A DNA stretch of 8,752 nt from Verrucomicrobiaceae bacterium. GTDB taxonomy: Bacteria; Verrucomicrobiota; Verrucomicrobiia; Verrucomicrobiales; Verrucomicrobiaceae. Within the stretch, counting starts at the first letter, position 1, and each line of letters begins with the position of its first letter. The notes beneath the pieces were generated by a model, which was not told the origin of the DNA, ran no database searches, and saw nothing but the letters and a program-made list of their open reading frames with translations. The position numbers were made by a program, and so were the translations under genes. Shown piece by piece: positions 1-8,100 of this stretch. The stretch lies in NCBI GenBank assembly GCA_021151605.1, contig JAGKWZ010000246.1, positions 1 through 8,752 on the forward strand, read 5' to 3'.

Positions 1-539
1 GGTTGGAGATCATTGGCTTCCAGCTTGGCCAAAATGAAGCGGTCGATGTCATTCGCGGGCCAGTCGGCCTTCTTCACGGTCGGCGGCGTGTGCTTTTGCG
101 GGAGCTGGAAGGACCAGAAGCTGCCATCAGCCTTGGGTTGGGAGCCGTGCTTGGTGCCGCCGGGGACTACGTTGCGGGGATCATGAGCACCGCTGCTGAT
201 CCAGGTTTTCAGATCGCTCAGCTCGGCATCAGAGAGCTTCTTCTTCGGCGGCATCTTGAGGTCGCGGTCCTCATAGCTCACGACCTTCCAAAGCAGGCTT
301 TCGTCTGCTTTACCAGGCAGAACGGTGGGGCCGGAGTCGCCGCCATTTTTCCAGCCCGCGGCATGATCGAGCCGGAGACTGCCCTTCTGCTTCTCCGGGC
401 CATGGCAGTCGATGCAATGCTCGGCGAGCAGCGGGCGGATGCGCTTTTCAAAGAACTCCTGCTGCTCTGCCTGATCAGCCACCGCCGCATGCAGTGTGGC
501 GGAGGCAAAAAGACAAGTGATCAAAAAGGCGTTTCTCAT
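1..539 (-). CDS. PSCyt1-DUF1549 exported cytochrome-like protein, 5' part only (runs off left edge)
   Basis: The reading frame begins at the ATG at 539 (minus strand) and stays open for 179 codons to the window edge, so only the N-terminus is seen. Residues 1-21 form a signal peptide (MRNAFLITCLFASATLHAAVA) and predict export. Residues about 30-125 match the planctomycete cytochrome c domain PSCyt1: the heme-type motif is C42-I-D-C45-H46 in the context RPLLAEH..CHGP, and the domain ends with the usual MPPKKKLSDAEL and TWI segment. From about residue 160 the hallmark start of DUF1549 appears (NDIDRFILAKLEANDLQ), where the window ends. Complete relatives are about 750-1100 residues and carry DUF1553 at the C-terminus; that part is expected beyond the edge but is not seen. 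The protein is a paralogue of the product of 632-3622, from which it is divergently transcribed. No clear Shine-Dalgarno sequence precedes the ATG; the start is chosen because it gives a complete signal peptide. The biochemical role is not established for the family. Confidence 0.9.
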   Translation of the reverse strand, partial: MRNAFLITCLFASATLHAAVADQAEQQEFFEKRIRPLLAEHCIDCHGPEKQKGSLRLDHAAGWKNGGDSGPTVLPGKADESLLWKVVSYEDRDLKMPPKKKLSDAELSDLKTWISSGAHDPRNVVPGGTKHGSQPKADGSFWSFQLPQKHTPPTVKKADWPANDIDRFILAKLEANDLQ

Positions 540-631
540 GCGGGGCCTACGCTAACGCCAGCGCGAATAAGGCTCTTTCAGTAGGGGGATGATGAGAGAG
601 GAAGCCGTCTCTGATAGCGTATATTTCCCCG
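540..631. promoter_or_regulatory. Divergent intergenic control region between two PSCyt1 paralogues
   Basis: This 92-bp gap separates the start codons of two divergently transcribed genes, so it must hold the 5' signals of both. On the plus strand a TATATT hexamer lies just before the ATG at 632. On the minus strand the reverse complement of 565-570 reads TTATTC, a weak -10-like hexamer about 25 bases before the ATG at 539, without a good -35 partner. A short imperfect inverted repeat CGCT-6-AGCG lies at 550-563, too small to call an operator. The stretch 580-604 is purine-rich. Promoter function is inferred from gene orientation; the individual elements are weak. Confidence 0.55.
620..625 (+). 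promoter_or_regulatory. Possible -10 element (TATATT) for the 632-3622 gene
   Basis: TATATT matches five of six positions of the TATAAT consensus and lies in an otherwise GC-rich stretch. Its spacing to the start codon is exactly -12 to -7 if the A of the ATG at 632 is the transcription start, which would give a leaderless mRNA. No purine-rich ribosome binding site lies just upstream of the ATG (the bases are TTTCCCCG), which fits. No good -35 hexamer is visible near 597-602 (AGAGGA), so the call is tentative. Confidence 0.35.
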
Positions 632-3622
632 ATGCATCCCCGCTTCACATTGCCCTATTTGATAATCGCCGCCAGCACTGCCGTTGCCGCCGACTACTCG
701 CGCGACATCCAGCCGCTGTTCGCCGAGCACTGCCTGGAATGCCACGGCCCTGATGACAGCAAAGGCGGGCTAGTTTTGACCTCTCGTGAAGCAGCTCTGA
801 AGGAACTCAAAAGCGGCGCGAAAGGCATCGTGCCTGGCGATGTCGCCGCCAGCAGCTTGATCGAGCGCGTGACGACGACGGATCTCGAAGACCGCATGCC
901 GCCAAAGGCCAAGAAACCGCTGAAGGCCTCCGAAATCGAGCTGCTGAAAGCCTGGATCAAAGACGGCGCGAAGTTTGACCAGCATTGGGCTTACAAGCCG
1001 GTCACTCAGCCGAAGATCGAAGGCACCGGACACCCCATCGACACCTTTGTTCATGCCAAGCTCGCGGAGAAGAAGATCGCGCCCTCACCCGAAGCAGACC
1101 GGCACACCTTGATCAAGCGCGTGCATTACGATGTGCTCGGCCTGCCGCCGACGATTGCTGAGGTGGATGCCTTCCTCGCTGACAAGTCGCCAAAAGCCTA
1201 CGAAGCCATGGTGGATCGTGCGCTGTCGAGTCCTCACTATGGTGAGCGCTGGGGCCGCCACTGGTTGGATGCCGCCCGCTACGCCGACTCCGATGGTTAT
1301 GAAAAGGATCGCGCTCGTCCCGATGCGTGGCGTTATCGCGACTGGGTGATCCGCGCGGTGAATGACGACCTGCCTTTTGATCAATTCACCATCGAGCAGA
1401 TCGCCGGCGACCTTTTACCAGATGCCACGCCAGAGCAAATCGTCGCCACCGCGTTTCATCGGCAAACGCTCACGAACACGGAAGGCGGCACGGATCAGGA
1501 GCAGTTCCGTATCGAGGCCGTGATGGACCGCACCGAGACCACCGGAGCCGTCTGGCTCGGGCTCACCGTCGGCTGCGCCCGCTGCCACACGCACAAGTAT
1601 GATCAAATCACCCACAAGGAGTACTACCAGCTCTTCGCCTATTACAACAATGGCGACGAAGTGACCAAGCAGGTGCCCACCTCCCCCGAAGCCTGGAGCG
1701 ACTATGTCAAAGCCAACGGCGATGCCGCGAAGAAGCTCGTGCCTTTGCAAAAGCAGCTCGATGCCGCCAAAGCCGCTCTGCCGACCAAGCTGCCCGATTG
1801 GGAAAAAGGCGTGCAGGCAAGACTCGCCGAAGCCCGCAAGCTCAATACCAAGGCCAACTACACGCCGCTGGACATCACCAGCGTCGAAGCCAAGTCGAAA
1901 GCCAAGTTCAAGAAACTCCCAGACGGCTCTCAACTCGCCATAGGCAAGGCTCCGAAGACCGACACCTACACGCTGGAACTCGCACCAACGACTCAGCCAC
2001 TCGTCTCTTTGAAGCTTGAGGTGCTGCCGGATGATTCGTTGCCCTCCAAAGGCCCAGGTCGCAGCAACAATGGCAATTTTGTGCTGAGCGAGTTCAAGCT
2101 GCTGCGTGGTCCCAATCTCGCCAAAGCCATCGAAGTGCCACTGCACTCCCCGAAAGCCGATTTTGAGCAAAAAGGCTTCGCCGCCAGCGCAACCCAGGAT
2201 GGCAATGGCTCCACGGGCTGGGCCGTCAATGGCCAGACGGGCAAGCCGCATCACCTCACTTTCCAGCTCATCGAGCCACTGAAAGCGGGCGAGAAACTCT
2301 TCGTGCGACTGGATCAAGACTACACCAAGAGCACCGAGCACACGTTGGGCCGCTTCCGCCTTCTCGGCAGCCGTGAAGTCACCGAGGAAAGCATCGCTCC
2401 CGCCGATGTGGTCAAGATTCTCGGCGAAGAACCCAAGCGCCGAAACCCCGTCGTGATCATGCCGCTGTGGGCCTGGCTGGAGAAGGTCGATCCCGAAGTC
2501 GTGGCTGCCGCCAAAGCACTCGAAGACGCCAAATCCAAGCTGCCCAAGCCACCGCTCATGGATGCGCGAGTCATCGCCCAACGCAGCACCAGCCCACGCG
2601 CCACCCATTTGCTGCATCGTGGCGACTTCCTCCAACCTGCGGAGGAAGTGAAGCCCGGCACACTCGCCGTTTTGCCGAAGACCTCAGGCAGCACACGGCT
2701 CGACTTCGCCAAGTGGCTTGTGAGCGCTGAGAATCCACTGACACCGCGTGTCACCGTGAACCATATTTGGGGCAAACTCTTCGGCGAAGGCCTCGTCACC
2801 ACCGCTGCCGACTTCGGTGTCCGTGGTGCCAAGCCCACGCATCCTGAATTGCTCGACTACCTCGCCGCCGAGTTCATGAAGCAAGGCTGGAGCCGCAAAA
2901 AGCTTCTCCGACTCATCCTGAATTCCGCCACCTACAAACAAGAGTCCAAACATCGCGCCGAGATGCTGGAGATCGACCCCAAGAACACCCTTCTCTGGCG
3001 TCAAAACCGCCTCCGAGTCGAAGGCGAGATCGTGCGCGACCTCACTCTAGCAGCCACAGGTTTGCTCAGCCCAAAGATCGGCGGCCCCAGCGTCTTCCCG
3101 CCCATGCCAGCGGACGTCGCCGCGCTCAGCTATGCCGGCAATTTCTCCTGGAAGACTAGCCCTAGCCCAGATCGCTATCGTCGTGGCCTTTACACCTTCT
3201 TCAAACGCACCGCTCCACACCCTGACCTCACCACTTTCGACTGTCCCGACGCCAACACCACGAACGTCAAACGCACCGTCTCCAACACCCCGCTTCAAGC
3301 CCTCACCACCCTGAATGCCGAAGCCTATGCCGAAGCCGCCCAAGCCCTTGCCAAAAACGTGCTGCAAGCCTCCAAGGATGACACCGCACGTCTGAACCAA
3401 GCTCTCCGCCTCTGCATCACCCGCCCCGGTAGTGACCGCGAACTTAAAGCCCTGCGCAGCCTCCTGGAAGAATCCCGAGCCTACTATCGCAGCCATGCCG
3501 ACGAAGCGAAAACAGCTCTCGGCATTCACACCGCCTCCGGCATCTCCGCCGAAGAAAACGCCGCCTGGGTGGCCGTAGCACGCATCATTCTGAACATGGA
3601 TGAATTCATCACCCGCGAATAA
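632..3622 (+). CDS. PSCyt1-DUF1549-DUF1553 exported cytochrome-like protein
   Basis: This complete 996-residue protein has the full domain order of its family. Residues 1-20 are a signal peptide ending AVAA. PSCyt1 covers about 25-112 with C34-L-E-C37-H38 and the closing MPPKAKKPLKASE segment. DUF1549 covers about 136-340, starting PIDTFVHAKLAEKK and containing GLPPT, RYADSDGYEKDR and a second CxxCH, C315-A-R-C318-H319. Residues about 364-408 look helical and charged. Residues about 425-580 are predicted beta-rich, with the recurrent family signature NNGNFVLSEFKL at 479-490. DUF1553 covers about 689-950 (WLVSAENPLTPRVTVNHIW, SNTPLQALTTLN), and the chain ends with the typical LNMDEFITRE. By family knowledge it is a secreted, probably heme-binding protein working with a DUF1501 partner; whether both CxxCH motifs bind heme is unknown. 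The stop is four bases before the DUF1501 gene, indicating one operon. No Shine-Dalgarno sequence is evident, and the ATG is favoured because it yields a full signal peptide. Confidence 0.95.
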   Translation: MHPRFTLPYLIIAASTAVAADYSRDIQPLFAEHCLECHGPDDSKGGLVLTSREAALKELKSGAKGIVPGDVAASSLIERVTTTDLEDRMPPKAKKPLKASEIELLKAWIKDGAKFDQHWAYKPVTQPKIEGTGHPIDTFVHAKLAEKKIAPSPEADRHTLIKRVHYDVLGLPPTIAEVDAFLADKSPKAYEAMVDRALSSPHYGERWGRHWLDAARYADSDGYEKDRARPDAWRYRDWVIRAVNDDLPFDQFTIEQIAGDLLPDATPEQIVATAFHRQTLTNTEGGTDQEQFRIEAVMDRTETTGAVWLGLTVGCARCHTHKYDQITHKEYYQLFAYYNNGDEVTKQVPTSPEAWSDYVKANGDAAKKLVPLQKQLDAAKAALPTKLPDWEKGVQARLAEARKLNTKANYTPLDITSVEAKSKAKFKKLPDGSQLAIGKAPKTDTYTLELAPTTQPLVSLKLEVLPDDSLPSKGPGRSNNGNFVLSEFKLLRGPNLAKAIEVPLHSPKADFEQKGFAASATQDGNGSTGWAVNGQTGKPHHLTFQLIEPLKAGEKLFVRLDQDYTKSTEHTLGRFRLLGSREVTEESIAPADVVKILGEEPKRRNPVVIMPLWAWLEKVDPEVVAAAKALEDAKSKLPKPPLMDARVIAQRSTSPRATHLLHRGDFLQPAEEVKPGTLAVLPKTSGSTRLDFAKWLVSAENPLTPRVTVNHIWGKLFGEGLVTTAADFGVRGAKPTHPELLDYLAAEFMKQGWSRKKLLRLILNSATYKQESKHRAEMLEIDPKNTLLWRQNRLRVEGEIVRDLTLAATGLLSPKIGGPSVFPPMPADVAALSYAGNFSWKTSPSPDRYRRGLYTFFKRTAPHPDLTTFDCPDANTTNVKRTVSNTPLQALTTLNAEAYAEAAQALAKNVLQASKDDTARLNQALRLCITRPGSDRELKALRSLLEESRAYYRSHADEAKTALGIHTASGISAEENAAWVAVARIILNMDEFITRE

Positions 3623-3626
3623 CGAT

Positions 3627-5108
3627 ATGAACCCCATCGAACACCAGATCCTGCAAACCCGCCGTGAGTTCTTGACCACGAGCGCCAATGGCGTCGGCAT
3701 GATGGGGCTCGGGGCGCTGCTGGCGCAGGAGGGCATCCTCACGGCTGACACGGTGGCGAATGCCGACCCGCTCCAGCCACGTGAGCCACATTTCCCAGCG
3801 AAGGCGAAGAACTGCATCTTCATCTTTATGGAGGGCGGCCCGAGCCAGATGGATCTCTTCGACCCGAAGCCGAAGCTGAATGAACTCAACGGCCAGCCGC
3901 TGCCGGACAGCATGACGAAGAACGTGCGCTTTGCCTTTATCCGCAAAGAAACCGCGCGGCTCATGGGATCAAAACGCGTGTTTAAAAAGCACGGCCAGAG
4001 CGGCATGGAGTTCAGCGATCTGCTGCCCAACATGGCGCGTCATGCCGATGACTGGCTCATGATCCGTTCGCTGCACACGGATCAGTTCAATCACCATCCC
4101 GGACAGCTCGTGCTGCATTGCGGACGTGCCCAGTTTGGTCTGCCGACCGTCGGTTCGTGGCTGAATTACGGCCTCGGCAGTATGTCGAAGAACCTGCCCG
4201 GCTACGTGGTGCTCAGCGCCGGACGCGGGACAAGCGGTGGTGCTTCCCTTTGGCAGAGCGGCTTCCTGCCATCGTCTTATGCAGGCGTGCTTTTCCGCAA
4301 TCAGGGTGAGCCGGTTTTGAATCTCAAAAACCCGCCCGGCATCCCAATGGCACTGCAACGCAAAGGTCTCGATGCCTTGATGGAGCTGAATCAAAGCCGC
4401 TACGATCAGTTCCGCGATCCCGAGATCGCCAGCCGCATCGCCGCGTATGAACTGGCCTTCCGAATGCAGGCCGCTGCGCCGGAGTTGATCGACATCAAGG
4501 ACGAGGATACCAAGACGCTGGAGATGTATGGCGTGAACCGCGCCGATCCAAACATCAAAGCCTCACGCGGAGGTGGCCCTGGCCAATACAAGGCCTTCGC
4601 CACGAACTGCCTGCTCGCCCGCCGACTCGTCGAGCGTGGCGTGCGCTTTGTCAGCATCATGCACGCGTCTTGGGATCATCATTCAAACCTCGACAACGAG
4701 CTCGCCTACAACGCCGGCATGGCGGATCAACCCATCGCAGCGCTTTTGACGGATCTCAAACAACGCGGCCTGCTGGATGACACCATGGTCGTTTTCGGCA
4801 GCGAATTCGGTCGCACGCCTCTCGGCGAAAACCGAGGCGGCAATCCTGATGCGACAGGCCGTGATCATCATCCCTTTGCCTTCACCATGCTCGCCGCTGG
4901 CGGTGGCCTCAAAGGCGGTCTGACCTATGGCGAGACCGACGAGATCGGCTGGGGCATCGTCCGTGATCCCGTTGATCTCCACGACTTCCACGCCACGATG
5001 CTGAACCAGTTCGGCTTTGATCATCTCAAGCTCACGCATCGCTTCAGCGGTCGCGATTTCCGCCTCACGGATGTCTCCGGGCGGGTGATCAAAGAGTGGA
5101 TTGCATAG
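3627..5108 (+). CDS. DUF1501 family protein with twin-arginine signal
   Basis: This 493-residue protein belongs to DUF1501, a family distantly related in fold to the alkaline phosphatase/sulfatase superfamily. The N-terminus carries a Tat signal, T11-R-R-E-F-L16 followed by a Gly/Ala/Met-rich hydrophobic stretch to about residue 33, so it is probably exported folded. Family hallmarks appear in order: EGGPSQMDLFDPKP (69-82), a segment with TDQFNHHPGQL, HASWDHHSN (346-354), FGSEFGRTP (390-398), GRDHHPF (411-417), AGGGLKGG, HDFHATMLNQFG, and the closing GRDFRLTDVSGRVIKEWIA. The conserved His and Asp residues could bind metal, but this is inference. I chose the ATG at 3627 because family members usually begin with a short segment like MNPIEHQILQTRREFL. 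An in-frame ATG at 3600 would add nine residues and overlap the upstream gene. Either way the gene is tightly linked to the upstream PSCyt1-DUF1553 gene, the usual genomic partner; the two products are thought to act together, with substrate unknown. Confidence 0.95.
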   Translation: MNPIEHQILQTRREFLTTSANGVGMMGLGALLAQEGILTADTVANADPLQPREPHFPAKAKNCIFIFMEGGPSQMDLFDPKPKLNELNGQPLPDSMTKNVRFAFIRKETARLMGSKRVFKKHGQSGMEFSDLLPNMARHADDWLMIRSLHTDQFNHHPGQLVLHCGRAQFGLPTVGSWLNYGLGSMSKNLPGYVVLSAGRGTSGGASLWQSGFLPSSYAGVLFRNQGEPVLNLKNPPGIPMALQRKGLDALMELNQSRYDQFRDPEIASRIAAYELAFRMQAAAPELIDIKDEDTKTLEMYGVNRADPNIKASRGGGPGQYKAFATNCLLARRLVERGVRFVSIMHASWDHHSNLDNELAYNAGMADQPIAALLTDLKQRGLLDDTMVVFGSEFGRTPLGENRGGNPDATGRDHHPFAFTMLAAGGGLKGGLTYGETDEIGWGIVRDPVDLHDFHATMLNQFGFDHLKLTHRFSGRDFRLTDVSGRVIKEWIA

Positions 5109-5166
5109 GCAAAGTTGAGGCGTGGCTAGGATTGACGGGATGCGCTTTCGTGTCGTTTGATAAGAC
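5109..5166 (+). promoter_or_regulatory. Intergenic gap with possible promoter for the SNF2 gene
   Basis: The 58-bp gap between the DUF1501 stop and the SNF2 start contains TTGACG at 5132-5137 (five of six matches to the -35 consensus) and, after 18 bases, TTTGAT at 5156-5161 (four of six matches to the -10 consensus). A start of transcription 6-7 bases beyond that would fall at 5167-5168, on the ATG itself, so this promoter would give a leaderless message. No stem-loop with a T-run is visible, so read-through from the DUF1501 gene is equally possible. No Shine-Dalgarno sequence precedes 5167. Confidence 0.35.
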
Positions 5167-8100
5167 ATGCCGACAGCCCAGGAAATTTTCCTCACCACAG
5201 AGCAGCATCAGATGCTGGAGTCTGCGCTGCTGGACCATCCTGCGGCGGTCGTGGAGCGCGGGGCCGCCCTCATGCGTGAACGTGCTGTGCGCAGCGTAGC
5301 CTGGGCGCTTCCCAGTGTGGAGATCGAGGCAAGGATCCAGGGCGAGCATCTCTACACCACTCGACTCACCTTTGATGGCGGGTCAGCACAGACAGACTGT
5401 ACTTGCGACTACGGAGAGAACTGCAAACACGGCGTGGCGCTGGTGCTGGAACTACGCAAGAACGCAAGACGTCGCGCGACACCAACTGAGCCAAGTCCGA
5501 CTATGGCCGCAGCCCTGCCAGCCCCTGATCCGACCTCGATGGCAGGCATGGTCACCGAAAAGCTGGGCAGGCCTTTGCCAATCGTAGCGCGGACCTTTTT
5601 GACCCATCTGGAGAGGTGGCGAGAGGGAGGGCACCACACCATCGATCAGTCTCTGCTTCAGCAGCTCTGTGGTCGGAAGAACTGCTGGGGCTATGGGAAG
5701 CTGGAAGTCTATCCTGCGGAATCACCACCGAAGACAGTTTGGGAGTTCCTGGCCTACTTTGCCTATGTGCTCAGGCGCTGCCAGCTCTCCATGCCGGAGC
5801 CTTTGAATGAAGCCGTGGATCTGAAGCTGCAAAAACGGCTCATCACGGAATGGGAAAGAGTGAAGGAAGTCGCTCAATGGCGGCAATCTCTGGCGCAGTG
5901 GCAGGAGTCATCGACAGATGATGAGCCGGAAGCCCCTGAATTGCGGCTGCAATTGTTTCCATCTGCGGCGGTCGTTCAGGTGCGGCATCCAGGAGAGTCC
6001 GAGTTTGAAAAAACCACGCAGAAGCTGCTGAAGGAGCACTCCTGGAAGACTGCCTACCAAGAACCGAAAGCACCTCTCAGCGCAGGCTCGAATCTGGTGC
6101 TGCGCGCTGCTGCCGATGAGCATGGCAATATTCGAGGCGTCGAGATCGCGGCCATGTCTCCTGCGCTTTGCAAGAGCCTGGCTCAGCTCATCAGCAGTGG
6201 CTCGAATCAGTTTCATGCGCACGTCTGTGGTGCCGATGGCGAGCGGCTCACCTTTGCCGAAGAACCTCTGCAATGGAGCCTGACTTCTTCCAAGGAACCG
6301 CATGGCGACTACTCGCTGCGATTGCTGAATCATGTCGGCGTATCCCCGCCGCCACCCGTGGCCATCCTCACGGGCAGTCCGCTGCGCTATGTCACGGCTG
6401 AGACCATTTATACATTGCCCTACTGGCCCTTTGGCAAAGAGCGCATGACCTGGCCCGTCAGCATCCCAGCGCCAGCCATCGAATCACGAGAAGGCATCAG
6501 CGCCCTCGGCAAACTCGGCGTCAGCGTGCCTGAGCGGCTCGCTGGCAAAGTGAAGCTCGTCAAAGCCAGCATCGACATCCGCTGCAAAGTCCAACATCCA
6601 CCAGGAGCCAGCAGCGACTATCTTTACGTCTCCGGTAGAGCCATGTTTCATGGTGCACAGGAAGACAGCCATTGGAATGGCCATGCCTGGCAGGCTGCCT
6701 ACACCCGACAGACAAACTCCAAACCCGAAAGCGATGAGTTTGTGCAGATCGACAAATCCGCCATGCCAGCCACCGGGGCTTGGCTTCGGCAGATGCCGAT
6801 GAAGCCCGCCTCCAGCGTCGGCAATCATCTCTGGGTGGAACAGCGCATCGTTGGCAAAGACTGGCCGGATCGATTCATCGCTTGGCTGGATCGCCGCCCC
6901 AAAGGCATCATCGTGGAGCTGGACAAAGAACTCATGAGCCTGAAGAACGGCCATGTGGCTGGACAAATACGGCTGGATGTCGAGGAATCGAAGACCGGCA
7001 TGGATTGGTTCGATCTCAGCGTGGCGCTGCATATCACTGACACCACGCTCAATCAGGAAGAGATCGATCTGCTACTGAAATCCAAAGGCAAGTGGGTGAA
7101 GCTGAAGGACAAAGGCTGGCGCAAGCTGGAGTTCACCTTCACCGAAGAGCAGCAAAAGGAGCTGGCTGAGCTCGGCCTTGCCATGAACGACTTCGACGGC
7201 AGCAAGCAAAGACTCCACGCGCTCCAACTCGGCAGCTTAACCAAAGGCTCGGCTCTCTTACCAGCCGAGCGCGCCGAAGAGGTAAGACGCCGCGTGGAGG
7301 AGATCCAGACCCGCGTCACGCCCGATCTACCCGCCGTCATCACTGCCACCCTGCGACCCTACCAGCTCAGCGGCTTCCATTTCCTGGCCTACCTCACCGC
7401 CAACCGCTTCGGCGGCGTTTTGGCCGATGACATGGGCTTGGGCAAAACCTTGCAAACCCTCGCCTGGATCGCCTGGCTGCGCACCGAGCAACAGGTCACG
7501 GCGCCCATCCTAGTCGTCTGCCCAAAGTCCGTGCAGGACAACTGGCGCGCTGAGGCCGAGCGCTTCTTCCCCAGCCTGCGAGTGGAAGTCTGGAGCCGCG
7601 CCACAGCGGGGAAAGTCGGCTTGAAGGGCGAAGTGGACCTGCTAGTCATCCATTACCCGCAGCTCCGAATCCATGAAGACCTGCTGCGGAAAGTCACCTG
7701 GGGTGCTGTCATCCTGGATGAGGCACAGGCCATCAAAAATCCCACCTCCCAAAGCACCCAGGCCGCCTGCGCTCTTGTTGCGCAGCATCGTCTCGCGCTC
7801 ACCGGCACACCGATCGAGAACCGCCTGCTCGATCTCTGGTCCATCTTCGCCTTTGCCATGCCCGGCGTGCTCGGGAATCGCGCCAGCTTTGGCAGAAACT
7901 TCGATGGAAAGGAAGACCCGCTCGCCCGTCGTCGGCTCGCCGCACGCACGCGTCCTTTCCTGCTGCGCCGAACCAAGAAAGAAGTCGCGAATGACCTTCC
8001 CGACCGCATTGAGGAAGATCTCATCATCGAACTCGAAGGCACGCAGGCAGCGCTTTATCAGGCCGAGATCAAGCGTGCCCGTGGCCAACTCTTGAAAGCC

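Noticed and set aside
513..539. Lipoprotein signal at LITC (Cys9) of the left-edge protein
   Set aside because: The residue before Cys is Thr rather than Gly/Ala/Ser, and the hydrophobic segment before it is too short; an ordinary signal peptide ending at AAVA fits better.
3..584. A 193-codon open frame on the plus strand opposite the left-edge gene
   Set aside because: The minus strand here encodes a clear signal peptide, a PSCyt1 heme motif and the DUF1549 start, whereas the plus-strand translation matches nothing known.
571..606. Imperfect inverted repeat (GGCTCTTTC and its partner ending GAAGCC) as an operator or hairpin
   Set aside because: Pairing needs a mismatch and two G-T wobbles across nine positions with a long loop, which is within chance expectation.
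1415..2635. A 406-codon open frame on the minus strand inside the PSCyt1-DUF1553 gene
   Set aside because: It lies wholly antisense to a well-supported gene, its translation is low-complexity Gly/Leu/Glu-rich with no recognisable domain, and long antisense frames are expected in high-GC DNA.
3047..4033. A 328-codon minus-strand open frame spanning the junction of the PSCyt1 and DUF1501 genes
   Set aside because: It is antisense to conserved parts of two real genes, and its translation shows no domain features.
3627..5108. The DUF1501 protein as a true sulfatase
   Set aside because: The Cys/Ser-x-Pro-x-Arg signature that is converted to formylglycine in sulfatases is not present; only the broad superfamily relation holds.
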